Notes: generated from the sequence alone by a model not told the origin. Positions 16,374-25,457 are shown, counted from the stretch's first letter. The stretch is DNA of 36,472 nt from CBCXVS01 sp965178525 (GCA_965178525.1 CBCXVS010000032.1:1-36472); one strand, 5' to 3'. Numbers and translations: made by a program.

Positions 16374-17774
16374 TCAGGTTGAAGACCCCGAAGCTGAACA
16401 CATATTGAGAAGACCTCTCAGCCAGATGGGAAGGGCAGCTTCGAGTTCCCAACGCGCGTCTTCTGCCAGATTCGTCAGAATCCAAACGTAGCTCATCGCT
16501 TGGTGCAGGGCGCCCAGGGGTCGAGCGATATGAAAGGCATCGAGAAGCCGCTCTACGGGCTCATAGGCTGTCCAGGGTTCCAGGTAAGCCTCCTGCAATC
16601 GCTGCGCTACGTCTGCCTCGCCATGAAAGAGGTTGTCATCGAACACCGTATCCATGATCGTCGCCATATCGAAAAAGGGATGGGACACGCACACGTCTGT
16701 CCAGTCAAAAAAGACGTAGCCATCGTCTTTGACCAGAATATTGCCGCCCAGGTCACCGTGCAAAAGGGTATGCGGGACGTTGTAGGTCGCCAGACGCGCA
16801 CACATGAGTTTGAGGCGCATGGAAAGGCCATGTAACTGCTCCAGCTCGTCTTCGGACAGGCCCCAAGGCTTACCGGCGAGAAGTTGGGTGGAGACGGAGA
16901 TCAGGGGGTCAATCAGCTCGACCATCTTGCCTAGGCTCCGATCCGGACACCCAAGCTCTAGCCAATCTCTCACATGCTCGGCCTGCTCCATCTGCATGCG
17001 CGCGTGCATGCAGACCGCCTCCTGCCACCGAGCGACATCAGGTGTCTCGGTCAGAAGCTTGCCACCCGCGTCAAACATGACCATCCAGCCCCGCTCGGCA
17101 TCTACCGCCACGGGCTGAGGAACGCACGTGGGATATTTTTCGAATAGAGCCTGTATAGCGGCCGCCTCCTGCACCATGAACGGAGGCACAGCCTTGAAAT
17201 AGACAGCCCCGCCATCGGTGCGCACATGCGTGAGGCTCGAAAGCGACCATGACCGGACTTGCTCAACGGGGCTCGTTGTGGCGATGCCGCGTTGTTCCAG
17301 TTGCGCCTGGAGCCACGCCACCGCCACCGCGTACCATCCAGGCAGCGCCCAGGGCGTGCGCAAATCGGGGACGTCCTCGACACTCGCAAACCAGGCGTCA
17401 AGCGCGCTGACCACCTCCGGCGCGCTCAAGCCCAGGTCCGGGAGTTCGTCGCGTCCAAACCAACGCGCGCCAGCGGGTAACGGGGCCTCCCGGCTGTGGT
17501 GCTCGACCGCAAAGACTCGGTATTGCTTCTTGGCAACTGCATCGTGGTGATGGCGTAGGCATCGAAGCACCGTGGTCTGCAAACCGAACTGCTCGGCCAT
17601 CGCGTTGTTGATGGGCCTGGCGGATCGGATGCCGCTTGGATCAAGCGTACATTGGGGCAGTGTCCAGCTTTGCCCGTCGGGTACGAGCAAAATCTGGTCA
17701 GCGTCCGCACGGGTCACGACGATGTAGGTTGCCAGGGGCAAGTTCCTGTCCATATTCCAGGGCGGTTGGTTCAT
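16374..17774 (-). CDS. Degenerate Nudix-like domain fused to APH-family phosphotransferase
   Basis: 466 residues in two parts. Residues about 14-130 follow the Nudix beta-alpha-beta layout (TYIVVTRADADQILLVPDG, SWTLPQCTLD, RWFGRDELPDLGL), but the catalytic box is degraded: INNAMAEQFGL stands where REUxEExGU is expected, so hydrolysis is unlikely. Residues about 160-460 are an aminoglycoside-phosphotransferase/choline-kinase fold with ATP-binding K194 (VYFKAVPP), catalytic loop HGDLGGNI (339-346) and Mg-binding FFDWTD (D357). Known: APH-fold enzymes phosphorylate many small molecules, so resistance cannot be assumed. The ATG at 17774 has GAGGG 7 nt upstream; an ATG at 17795 is possible. Convergent with the ABC genes. 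Confidence 0.8.
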   Translation of the reverse strand: MNQPPWNMDRNLPLATYIVVTRADADQILLVPDGQSWTLPQCTLDPSGIRSARPINNAMAEQFGLQTTVLRCLRHHHDAVAKKQYRVFAVEHHSREAPLPAGARWFGRDELPDLGLSAPEVVSALDAWFASVEDVPDLRTPWALPGWYAVAVAWLQAQLEQRGIATTSPVEQVRSWSLSSLTHVRTDGGAVYFKAVPPFMVQEAAAIQALFEKYPTCVPQPVAVDAERGWMVMFDAGGKLLTETPDVARWQEAVCMHARMQMEQAEHVRDWLELGCPDRSLGKMVELIDPLISVSTQLLAGKPWGLSEDELEQLHGLSMRLKLMCARLATYNVPHTLLHGDLGGNILVKDDGYVFFDWTDVCVSHPFFDMATIMDTVFDDNLFHGEADVAQRLQEAYLEPWTAYEPVERLLDAFHIARPLGALHQAMSYVWILTNLAEDARWELEAALPIWLRGLLNMCSASGSST

Positions 17775-17959
17775 GTGTGAGCCCTCGATTTTCAAACCTC
17801 ATCTTCGCCAAGAAGGCTAGGAATGCCTAGGACTGCGTACCGCAAATCGTTCACGGGTTGATATCGCTGAGTCCGTTGCATGTACGGTGCTCAAACCGGT
17901 GGCGGACTTCTGCCGGCATGTACGAGAGCGATGAGATAGCCCGTGAACGCGTCTAAGAC

Positions 17960-19048
17960 TCAATGATCGACTTCAATCGCACGCGACAGTTCGTGCGCAA
18001 TCAGCGCATGCCCTTTTTTATTGGGATGGTCGCCGTCATAGCTGATAAAAAGTGACGTATGACCCTCATAAGCCGCCTCAAAAGCAGGCAGAAGATCAAG
18101 ACACCAAAGCTCGTATCGGTCGCATATCGATTGCATGACCGTCTGATATTGAATCTTCGGATAAGAGCGGGCCAATTGTTCTGGCATGGGGAGTATGGCG
18201 ATCAGGAGCGGTACCCGGTGAGAGCGGCAAAGCTCCGCGAGGTACACGATCTGTCTTTCCACCTCTTTCCAACCCTTCTCGACGCGAGCATGAGGCTGCC
18301 CATGCAGAATGGCCATTTGCGTTTGCCGGAATCGATTCCCAGTAGACATCAAACCTTTTAACTGTCTCAGTCTCTCGACAACCGTATAAATGAGTCTTGA
18401 TTGCTTAATCAAATTGCGAAATTCATACATCTGAGGTGAAGTCAACCATTTTTTCCACCGGCTTTTGCTGGGATTGGCAGATGGATTATACAGACGGCCA
18501 AGAGGGTCAACACTCACATTTAACTTGTCATGGATATCATTCCAATAGAAACCCAGAATGACCAGATCCGGGTCAAACCGAATCCCTTCACGTTCAAAGT
18601 AAGTCACTTCAAGGGTGGTATTATAGGCGCCCACGCCGGTGTTAATCACTTCCCACGTCTGCGATGTTGGCGAGCGATTAAGCCGGTTTTCAAGTTGCTG
18701 TGCAAACGTATCCTCATCCGCCACACCATGCCCAAAGGCAATGGAGTCGCCGAGCAGTACAATCCGCTTCACACCTGGCGCTTTTTGCCAGGAGCGCTCT
18801 ATCCCACGCAATCCGTAGCTATTGGTTCGCAGGGGCCTGTCGGCGGTGAAAGCGGACTGATTCGGCACCATCCGAAAGCCCAGCGTGGGCGAAGCGGTAT
18901 AGAGAACTTGCGGTTGGAGCCAACGCAGCGGGGCGGGAAATAAGAGCCGGGCCGCGACCTCCCCGATCACACCCGCGACGACCAGAGAACCGAGCGCCAA
19001 TATCGCGGTATATAGCGTACGTTTCTGCAGCATCACCCGCCATTCCAT
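17960..19048 (-). CDS. Membrane-anchored SGNH/GDSL hydrolase
   Basis: 362 residues. One N-terminal membrane segment (about 11-28) precedes an SGNH domain: nucleophile S102 in LLGDSIAFGHG, block II glycine in INTGVGAYN (G140), block III N170 in FYWND, and the catalytic pair D338/H341 in DGDHPNKKGH. Known: such enzymes are esterases or acyltransferases; membrane-anchored forms often modify cell-envelope or exported polysaccharides. Substrate unknown. It starts 5 nt after the stop of a second SGNH gene, so the two are an operon; an ATG at 19033 is an equally good start. The catalytic set is complete here, unlike the disrupted neighbour. Confidence 0.88.
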   Translation of the reverse strand: MEWRVMLQKRTLYTAILALGSLVVAGVIGEVAARLLFPAPLRWLQPQVLYTASPTLGFRMVPNQSAFTADRPLRTNSYGLRGIERSWQKAPGVKRIVLLGDSIAFGHGVADEDTFAQQLENRLNRSPTSQTWEVINTGVGAYNTTLEVTYFEREGIRFDPDLVILGFYWNDIHDKLNVSVDPLGRLYNPSANPSKSRWKKWLTSPQMYEFRNLIKQSRLIYTVVERLRQLKGLMSTGNRFRQTQMAILHGQPHARVEKGWKEVERQIVYLAELCRSHRVPLLIAILPMPEQLARSYPKIQYQTVMQSICDRYELWCLDLLPAFEAAYEGHTSLFISYDGDHPNKKGHALIAHELSRAIEVDH

Positions 19049-19053
19049 CCCTT

Positions 19054-20062
19054 CTATTTTGACGACTCACCGGCGCGTTGCGGCTGGATGACGGCTGCCA
19101 AGTGGGTGGCGACGGCGTGATGCCCAGCCGGATTCCAGTGAATATCGGCCTGGTAAAAATGCTCAGGCTGCAACACTTCATAGAGGTTCACGAAGTCAAG
19201 GCCCACCCCCTGGGCGACGTCTTGTACACGCTGGGCAAACTCGTGGTTCCCCGCCTCCAGGTGTCGGCGTCGGGGCAGGGCGACGAGCACGAGGGGCCGG
19301 CGGGTCGTCATCTCCTTGACGAGGCCCTCAAAGAGCGTCCACTTCTGCTCGTCCGGCACCGTCGTCCGCCACTGGTGGATATACGCTTGCAGGGATTCGC
19401 CACGGATGGTAAACCAGAATCGATTGCGAAACAAATACGCCAACAAGCTGTGGCGGTTCAACCACACCGCACCGGGTACGGGCAAGCAGGAGGGGCTCGA
19501 ACAACTCCCAACGGGCCGGCTTAATCTCACCCTGTCCATCGACGTACGGCCGGGCGCCGATACTCGGATAAAAGGGCATAATATTGTCCGACAGATCGTT
19601 GTCGAACACCATCAGAACGCAGAGGTCAGGGCGGATCAGCGATTCGAGCTGCCGCAAGCGCAACAGCGCCTGCAACGTTCCGTAGCCGCCCACGCCCGCG
19701 TTGACCACTTCAAGGTCGGGTCGGTGGCGGTCCCAAATCACCGAAAAGAGATCTTCGTTCGACACCTCAAGCCCATCCGCGAACGAATCGCCGAGGACGA
19801 GCACGCGCTGGTGCTGAGATGGACCCGTGTAGACGGTGCCTCGCAACCCCAGTTCATTCATGTCCACCACGGCGTCGACGCCCTCGACATGGTAGGTGCG
19901 CCGCACGTTGCGGCGATGCGTCCATCCGAGTTCATGGTCGAGCACCATCAAATTGGGCGCGACCGACATGACCCAGAGCCGTATGGCGCCTTCGCACATC
20001 AATAATCCCACCCCGACGCTGATGACGATCAAGGCGATATGGCCAAACCATCGATTGCGCAT
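19054..20062 (-). pseudogene. Second SGNH/GDSL hydrolase, apparent frameshift
   Basis: From ATG 20062 a membrane anchor (IALIVISVGVGLLMCEGAI) leads into an SGNH domain with VLVLGDSFADGLE (S93), VVNAGVGGYG and VFDNDLSDN. At about 19465-19510 the meaningful frame changes by one base: PARWELFEPLLLAR is followed, in another frame, by VWLNRHSLLAYLF and then a helix-rich stretch to the catalytic DIHWNPAGHH, ending at 19054. Joined, the protein is about 335 residues, with the same domain order as the gene downstream. The switch zone is rich in C/G runs, so an inserted base by sequencing error is possible. If real, the enzyme lacks its Asp-His pair. Confidence 0.8.
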
Positions 20063-20514
20063 CTCTTAGATCCCGGCGTTTACGTGTTCAACCCACCTGA
20101 GAGCCGCACCTTGACCGTTGCAGGCGTCATCGTCCTTGGCGAGTCGTGACCATCCAGCTGCCGATGTCGAAGGCTGGGAATTCCTAACACACTTTTGCCG
20201 CCGGGTCAATGAGAGCGTTCACCCCGGAGACCGGACGTGCACGCCTTCGGGTGGGCTCAGATTGCACTAGGGCAGACCGCAGATGTTAATCGGCAGAAAG
20301 AATAGCGGCGCCCCCCGTACGGCTTCACCCGTTTTGATCTGCTTTACCCTCACCCAACGTCCATCCTCGACGGCGAAATAAGTACCTGGGCCTGTTGTGT
20401 TTTCAGCCTAAAGGACTTATGGTTAGATCGCCTAGCGTGCTGATCAGAGGCCATGCCCCATGGCCTCGCAAATAAACATGGCGGGACGGCCCCGCCTGGG
20501 TTAGGAGAATGCTC
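20063..20514 (+). other. Intergenic leader with two stem-loops
   Basis: About 450 bp without a gene, between divergent genes. Close to the thioredoxin-like gene are a 9-bp stem with a 3-nt loop, GAGGCCATG-CCC-CATGGCCTC (20447-20467), and a GC hairpin GGCGGG/CCCGCC (about 20480-20496) just before its ribosome site. They could control translation or be a terminator for upstream transcription. I do not recognise a known riboswitch. Confidence 0.45.
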
Positions 20515-21474
20515 ATGCTGCGCATCGCAACGCCCATTGTATTGTCCGTTATCGCCATCATGGCCAGTGTGATCGCCTCAGATAGCGGGCCCATGCCGTC
20601 CTCTGCCGCCACCCATCCCGTACAATGGCTCGACGATGTCGACACCGCCTTGGCACAGAGCAAAGCCAGCGGCAAACCCATCCTGGCACTTTTACACAAC
20701 ACGCCGGAGTGCCCGCGCTGCCAGGCGATCTGGCATGAACTCTCTGTCCACCCGCTTCTGGCCGAAGCCCTAGCGGATGCGTTCGTCGCGCTGCGGCTCG
20801 GCCGCCGCCAGTACAACGCGCTGCAGCAGCCCCGGCAAAGCCTCCTGTTCCTCGACGAGACGGGAAAGCCGCTCATGCCGCGTTCCGGTCAGGCGCGCTC
20901 AACTGACCGCTTGGCGACACGGATGATACAAGCTCTGCAAGCCGCAAACCGCCCCGTCCCTCGCTATCTGCACGCGATGGCCATGGAGCAGGACGCCGCC
21001 AAACACAAGCGGGCGGCATTTGCGATGTTTTGCTATTGGGTCGGTGAGTACGAACTGGGCAAGATCGATGGGGTCATTTCGACCGAGGCGGGCTGGCTCG
21101 AAGGACGCGAGGTCACGCTGGTGCGCTATCATCAGGACCAATTAACGCTCCCGGAACTCGCTCAGAAAGCCGCCGAGATCAAATGCGCCCGCAAAGTCTT
21201 CGCGCCGACCGCACAGGAGCGCCACGAACTGCAAGCTTCTAGCCGACTAACCGTTGGGACGCTAGATGCGCGCTACCGCACGGCAAAACCATCGGATCAG
21301 AAAAAGCAGATTCAACACTGGAACCTCGCAGCCATAGCCGGGTTGACACCCATACAGCTCACCAAACTCAATGCCTTCGCTCCCGATGATCCGAAACGGG
21401 CGCTCGACTGGTTGAGCCCGCGTCAGCGCCGGGCGCTCACATCCGTCTCGTCTGGCCGTGCGCGAGTCAACTGA
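20515..21474 (+). CDS. Exported thioredoxin-like/MsrA-like fusion protein
   Basis: 319 residues. A signal peptide or anchor (about 1-24) is followed by a thioredoxin-like domain (about 40-145) with the redox pair C66-P-R-C69 in PECPRCQ, then a segment (about 167-225) resembling methionine sulfoxide reductase A: AMFCYWVGEYELGKIDGVIS TEAGW keeps the MsrA active-site pattern GCFWG..E..F..I.GV as F-C173-Y-W. A C-terminal tail (SDQKKQIQ ... LSPRQRR) follows. The layout recalls VPGUxxT-type thioredoxin-like (seleno)proteins, tentatively. A periplasmic repair or thiol-disulfide enzyme is plausible. The ATG at 20515 is chosen because AGGAG ends 7 nt upstream; the ATG at 20509 is only 1 nt from it. 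It precedes the membrane/GMC gene by 46 nt on the same strand. Confidence 0.7.
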   Translation: MLRIATPIVLSVIAIMASVIASDSGPMPSSAATHPVQWLDDVDTALAQSKASGKPILALLHNTPECPRCQAIWHELSVHPLLAEALADAFVALRLGRRQYNALQQPRQSLLFLDETGKPLMPRSGQARSTDRLATRMIQALQAANRPVPRYLHAMAMEQDAAKHKRAAFAMFCYWVGEYELGKIDGVISTEAGWLEGREVTLVRYHQDQLTLPELAQKAAEIKCARKVFAPTAQERHELQASSRLTVGTLDARYRTAKPSDQKKQIQHWNLAAIAGLTPIQLTKLNAFAPDDPKRALDWLSPRQRRALTSVSSGRARVN

Positions 21475-21520
21475 ATCCGAAGCCGGCCAAGTGGCGCCGT
21501 CAACGCTCAGGAGGACAGCC

Positions 21521-22894
21521 ATGATACCCTGGTTTACCTGGCGCGGGTACACTGCTGACGATCCATTGGATCGTGCATCAGTTGGCATGCAGTTGGGCTT
21601 CACGATGCTGGTGACGGCTATCGTCGGCATGCTTTTGCTCTATATCACGAGTGGCCTTCTCCAGATCTATCGCTTTCACCACGGCTGGCTCTTTTGGGCG
21701 GGCGTCGCGGCGTTGACCTTCCTACGAGCGCCCCTCTTGGTATTCTTGCGCAAATCCGGCTCCCTCTTATTCTATCTGCTCATCGTTGCCGTTACCGTGC
21801 CCCTGGATATTTTCCTTGAAGCCAATTTCCGCTCTCTCGGCACACCCGCCTTGTGGATATACAACGAGGGCTCCGTGTTCTGGCTCTTGCCACCTTTGTT
21901 GCGCTTTGTCGTACTGGGGTCGGTGCTGGGCCTGGTCATGGGCCCGGTGTGTCTCTGGCTCACACGTCTTGTGGCCGGACGCCTGTATCCAGTACGCCAC
22001 GCAGCGGACGGGCCGGGCACGGCGCCATACGACGCGCTATTTGCGCCAGCATGGTCCAGCGAAATTCCGGACCGGCCACAGCGGGATGCCGGCTATTGGG
22101 TTCTGCGTGTGTTTGGGTTGGCTTCCCTGGCCTATTTGCTTTTCCTCATTCTGGGCGTCCTCAGCCCGGATCCATGTGAGTGGCTCACGAGGCAATTGGG
22201 AGCGCAAGTGGCGTCACAACAGTGCGCGCACATTCGGCCCATCTGGCCAGCCCAGGCCCAAAACTTGCTAAATCAGGTGTACGTCAACGACGGTCTGGCC
22301 ATGAATACCTTCAGCAAAATGAGCATGACGATCTTACTCGCCTTTATCGGCGCCTACAATCGGCGGGTGCGCTGGTACAGCACCTGGGTCTTGCTGGTCG
22401 CCCATGCCGTTTCCACCGTGGCCTTGCTGGGGCTCTTTTTTGCGACGCCAGAGGGCGTTCCATATCGCGATGTTCTCGTCACCGCAGCGATTGCGGACGG
22501 CGTGATGACCGTCCTCTTTCTCTGGGTCATCCTGCGCTACTGTGAAAACCCGGCGGCGTTTGGCAAGGACCGGCATTTCCCGGCGTTTTTCTCGTTTCCC
22601 GCCTGGCTCATGATCGTTTTTTTCTACACCCTGGCCACGATTGCAGCCCTGGTGTTGCCGGCCACGCTGATTTTACGCTTTGCGTTTGCAGGCGAGAGCG
22701 GCTTGGCCGCGATTTACCACTTTCCCGATCCGCAATTGGCTAACACGATCACCAAATATACGGTGATCAGTGTCCTGGCCTTTCTGCTGGCGCAGCGCGA
22801 AAAACTTCGTGGCTATCTGTTTGCGTGCTCGTCTTGGGTTTTACCGTCAGCGCGACCTCCAGCACGCTGTGGCTACTACTCGGCGATATGGTAG
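21521..22894 (+). CDS. Polytopic membrane protein, probably the N-terminal part of a membrane-GMC fusion
   Basis: From ATG 21521 (AGGAGG 6 nt upstream) there are about nine to ten hydrophobic helices (for example TMLVTAIVGMLLLYITSGLL, LIVAVTVPLDIFL, VFGLASLAYLLFLILGVLS, WLMIVFFYTLATIAALVLP). I do not recognise the family. Around 22815-22830 the frame changes: RGYLF is followed in this frame by 22 hydrophilic, Cys/Pro/Arg-rich residues to a stop at 22894. A frame one base earlier continues with another membrane helix (VLVLGFTVSATSSTLWLLLG) straight into the GMC protein. The two reading frames therefore most likely encode one protein of about 1,200 residues, with one base lost. Separate, translationally coupled genes cannot be excluded. 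Confidence 0.65.
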   Translation: MIPWFTWRGYTADDPLDRASVGMQLGFTMLVTAIVGMLLLYITSGLLQIYRFHHGWLFWAGVAALTFLRAPLLVFLRKSGSLLFYLLIVAVTVPLDIFLEANFRSLGTPALWIYNEGSVFWLLPPLLRFVVLGSVLGLVMGPVCLWLTRLVAGRLYPVRHAADGPGTAPYDALFAPAWSSEIPDRPQRDAGYWVLRVFGLASLAYLLFLILGVLSPDPCEWLTRQLGAQVASQQCAHIRPIWPAQAQNLLNQVYVNDGLAMNTFSKMSMTILLAFIGAYNRRVRWYSTWVLLVAHAVSTVALLGLFFATPEGVPYRDVLVTAAIADGVMTVLFLWVILRYCENPAAFGKDRHFPAFFSFPAWLMIVFFYTLATIAALVLPATLILRFAFAGESGLAAIYHFPDPQLANTITKYTVISVLAFLLAQREKLRGYLFACSSWVLPSARPPARCGYYSAIW

Positions 22895-25146
22895 GCGACA
22901 TTCGCATCCGCACGCAGAGCGGCGCGCTCCTGCAAATGGATTGGTACTTCATGCTGCACGTCGTTGTCGATGGCGCGGCGGTCGCCTTGCTACTGGGTCT
23001 GCGCAAGCTGTATTACCACGTGGAATACACCATTACGGCGCTGAACGTATCGAGCGCGCGCAATGTCGTGGCGTTGCATGACGCATTTTACGGACAAGAG
23101 GTTGAACCGGGAAGCGCCCTGATCGACGATGAAGATGCCATCGTCCTGCAGCGCATTGACCAGCATGTCAGCGGTATACGGGGCCGTCGGCGCGGCGTGC
23201 TGAATTTTCCGTTTTGGCTCGTTGAGCACGTCTTCAGCACCTTGTATGGCCTGCGCCCCACATTTTCCGTCATGAGCCGAGAGGAACGGCGCTACTTTCT
23301 GCGCACCACGCTCTTGTGCCAACCGTCAGAACGCGCGCGCGCGTTCATCCCAGCCGCGGCAGACGTGGTGTACCAACTGGGGAACGCCGTGCACGCCTTC
23401 ATCACGCTGGGGCACTACTCCAGTCGCAAAGGCGGGGCCGAGGTGGGGTATATTTTGCCCGATGCCCGGGATCGTCTACAAGGGGATGACGCGGCCGCGC
23501 CACCTCCCTTCTACGCCCCAGCCCCTCTGCCCCAGGGGCCGCAAGACCCGGCCAATTTTAAGCCGGCGCCCAAGCCAGAAGAGAAGCCACGGGTCGCGCC
23601 GCGCGTCACCACCCCGACGGGGGGGCAGGCCGTGCCCGATGCGGTCGACTATGTCATCATCGGCTCCGGCGCTGGCGGGGCGACCATGGCTTACCGTTTG
23701 GCCTGCGAGGTCGGGGATCCCTCCCGGATTCTGTTAGTCGAGCGAGGACCGCGCTACCTTCCCCTGCAAGATTTCAACGATGACGAAATGGAAATGATTC
23801 GCAAGCTTTATAAAGAAGGCGGTTTGCAGCAAAGCCGGCGCTTTGATCTGATTATCTTGCAAGGTGAGTGTCTCGGGGGGACGACGGTGATCAACAATGC
23901 GGTGTGTTTTAAAATGCCCGCTTCCGTCCGCGACCTCTGGCAGCAAACGTACGGTCTCAGTCTCGAAGGCATGGAGACGGCCTACGGCAAGGTGGCAGAG
24001 GAGCTGGAGATTGATGACATCGATGACAGGGGCATCAACACACGGGTCAAAGACAAATTTATCCAGGGCATCCACGCCTTCAACGCCGCGCATCAGGCCG
24101 AGGCGCTGATAGCTGCAGACATTCTCAAAGCCAATCAGCGCGATATCATGGGCAGCGGCTTGTGCAATCTGGGTAACAAGCGTTTGCGCAAACGCACCAT
24201 GTTGGAAACCTATATTCCCTGGGCGGAAGGATTGGGCGTACAGGTCGTCGACGGCACCAGTGCGGTGCGCTACATGGCCAATCACGGCAACACGCGCGCT
24301 GAGAGCGTGCTGCTGCGCAGTCCGATTGGCATCTTCAAACGCGTGAACGTGCGCAAGGCCGTGATTGTCGCCGGGGGCGCTATTTCGAGCAGTCACTTTC
24401 TGATGCGCAGCGGGGTGAGCGGCCCGGTCGGCCGCCGGCTGAGTTGTAACTTTGCCTTTCCCGTAGCTTTTGATTTTGCCGATGAACTCGACGCCTTTGA
24501 TGGCGTGCAGATCACCCTTGGCGCGCTCGACCGGGACAACCGGGCGGTTTTCGAAACCTATTTTAATCCGCCAGGCGCGCTGGCATTGTCCCTGCCATTT
24601 TATTTTCGTCGCCATCGAGACGCCATGGCCCGCTATCGGCACCTCGTGAACTTCGGCGCCTTGGTTGGCTCGGAGCCAAACGGCACGATAGCCCGTAAGG
24701 CCGATCCGATCAATGGCCGGCCGTTTTCCTGGGAGCTTGGCCTGCAGGACCGGGCGCACATTAAATACGCTTTGTCGACGCTGTTGGAGATCGGTCAGCA
24801 GGCGGGTGCGCAGCGCGCTTACCTGCCGACCGAACCCGGTCTCGCCATGGCGTTGCAGCCCGATGATCTGGCGCGCTTCTCTGCAGCGCTTGCCGATTAT
24901 CCCTTGCAGATGCGCGACCTGCGCCTGACCACCGCGCATCCACAAGGCGGCAATAGCATGATCGGCACGGCCGCAGCACAGCGCAGCGCCCGGGTCGTGG
25001 ATGAGCATTTCCGCGTCGAGGGGATGGCGAATGTGTTTGTGGCCGACGCCTCCGTCTTTCCAACGAGCATTGGCGTCAATCCGCAGTGGACCATCATGGC
25101 ACTAAGTACCTTGGCGGCGCAACAGGTCCTGCAATTGGCGCCGTAG
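22825..25146 (+). CDS. GMC-family FAD oxidoreductase with N-terminal membrane and subunit-3-like region
   Basis: 773 residues from GTG 22825. Residues 1-70 hold two membrane helices; about 75-215 resemble the gluconate-2-dehydrogenase subunit 3 region often fused to GMC enzymes (SREERRYFLR, FIPAAADVVYQLGN). A Pro-rich linker (about 224-262) precedes the flavoprotein: VIIGSGAGGA (FAD fold, 278-287), LLVERG, LGGTTVINN, VIVAGGAISSS, and the C-terminal catalytic region TAHPQGGNSMIG with VFVADASVFPTSIGVNPQW. Known: GMC enzymes oxidise alcohols, sugars or sterols. A membrane-tethered form presumably passes electrons to the respiratory chain. The GTG has no strong ribosome site and lies inside a helix, so the true start is probably 21521 with a frame change. 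Confidence 0.85.
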   Translation: MLVLGFTVSATSSTLWLLLGDMVGDIRIRTQSGALLQMDWYFMLHVVVDGAAVALLLGLRKLYYHVEYTITALNVSSARNVVALHDAFYGQEVEPGSALIDDEDAIVLQRIDQHVSGIRGRRRGVLNFPFWLVEHVFSTLYGLRPTFSVMSREERRYFLRTTLLCQPSERARAFIPAAADVVYQLGNAVHAFITLGHYSSRKGGAEVGYILPDARDRLQGDDAAAPPPFYAPAPLPQGPQDPANFKPAPKPEEKPRVAPRVTTPTGGQAVPDAVDYVIIGSGAGGATMAYRLACEVGDPSRILLVERGPRYLPLQDFNDDEMEMIRKLYKEGGLQQSRRFDLIILQGECLGGTTVINNAVCFKMPASVRDLWQQTYGLSLEGMETAYGKVAEELEIDDIDDRGINTRVKDKFIQGIHAFNAAHQAEALIAADILKANQRDIMGSGLCNLGNKRLRKRTMLETYIPWAEGLGVQVVDGTSAVRYMANHGNTRAESVLLRSPIGIFKRVNVRKAVIVAGGAISSSHFLMRSGVSGPVGRRLSCNFAFPVAFDFADELDAFDGVQITLGALDRDNRAVFETYFNPPGALALSLPFYFRRHRDAMARYRHLVNFGALVGSEPNGTIARKADPINGRPFSWELGLQDRAHIKYALSTLLEIGQQAGAQRAYLPTEPGLAMALQPDDLARFSAALADYPLQMRDLRLTTAHPQGGNSMIGTAAAQRSARVVDEHFRVEGMANVFVADASVFPTSIGVNPQWTIMALSTLAAQQVLQLAP

Positions 25147-25186
25147 GGCCACAGGGAGAGATTTATTTTTTGTGTTCTCGGACTTA

Positions 25187-25441
25187 TCAAGCATGTGACG
25201 AACCTCTCGCCTCAGACTGCGGCTGTGTCGCAAGAGGTTCGTAGTGCAATACCATGATCTGTTCCGGACGCAACCCGAGCGATTCGTACGTGCGCCCCTC
25301 ACGATCACTGAATTCGACTTCCAAGGCCGCGCCGCCCGCCAGAATCTCGACCACCGTACCGACTTGCCCCCGCCACAGGTTGTAGGCCGGAAGGTCGATG
25401 GTCAGCGCCACTACGTCAAGGAGTTTGACTGCATTTGCCAT
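25187..25441 (-). CDS. DUF4926 protein
   Basis: 84 residues matching the DUF4926 pattern: VKLLDVVALTIDLPAYNLWR, GQVGTVVEILAGGAALEVEF, then SLGLRPEQIMVLHYEP, a small beta-rich SH3-like fold. No function is established. It starts 16 nt after the DUF6883 gene on the same strand, a pairing that often recurs for these two families. A decayed duplicate of its 3' end lies upstream of the DUF6883 gene. A toxin-antitoxin or immunity role is only a guess. Confidence 0.75.
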   Translation of the reverse strand: MANAVKLLDVVALTIDLPAYNLWRGQVGTVVEILAGGAALEVEFSDREGRTYESLGLRPEQIMVLHYEPLATQPQSEARGSSHA

Positions 25442-25457
25442 CTATCACCTCGCCAGG

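Noticed and set aside
20063..20514. tRNA or known riboswitch in the leader
   Set aside because: No cloverleaf, CCA end or recognisable aptamer core; only two simple hairpins.
23734..25008. Long minus-strand open frame opposite the GMC gene
   Set aside because: Antisense shadow of a strongly coding GC-rich gene; no ribosome site and no recognisable domain.
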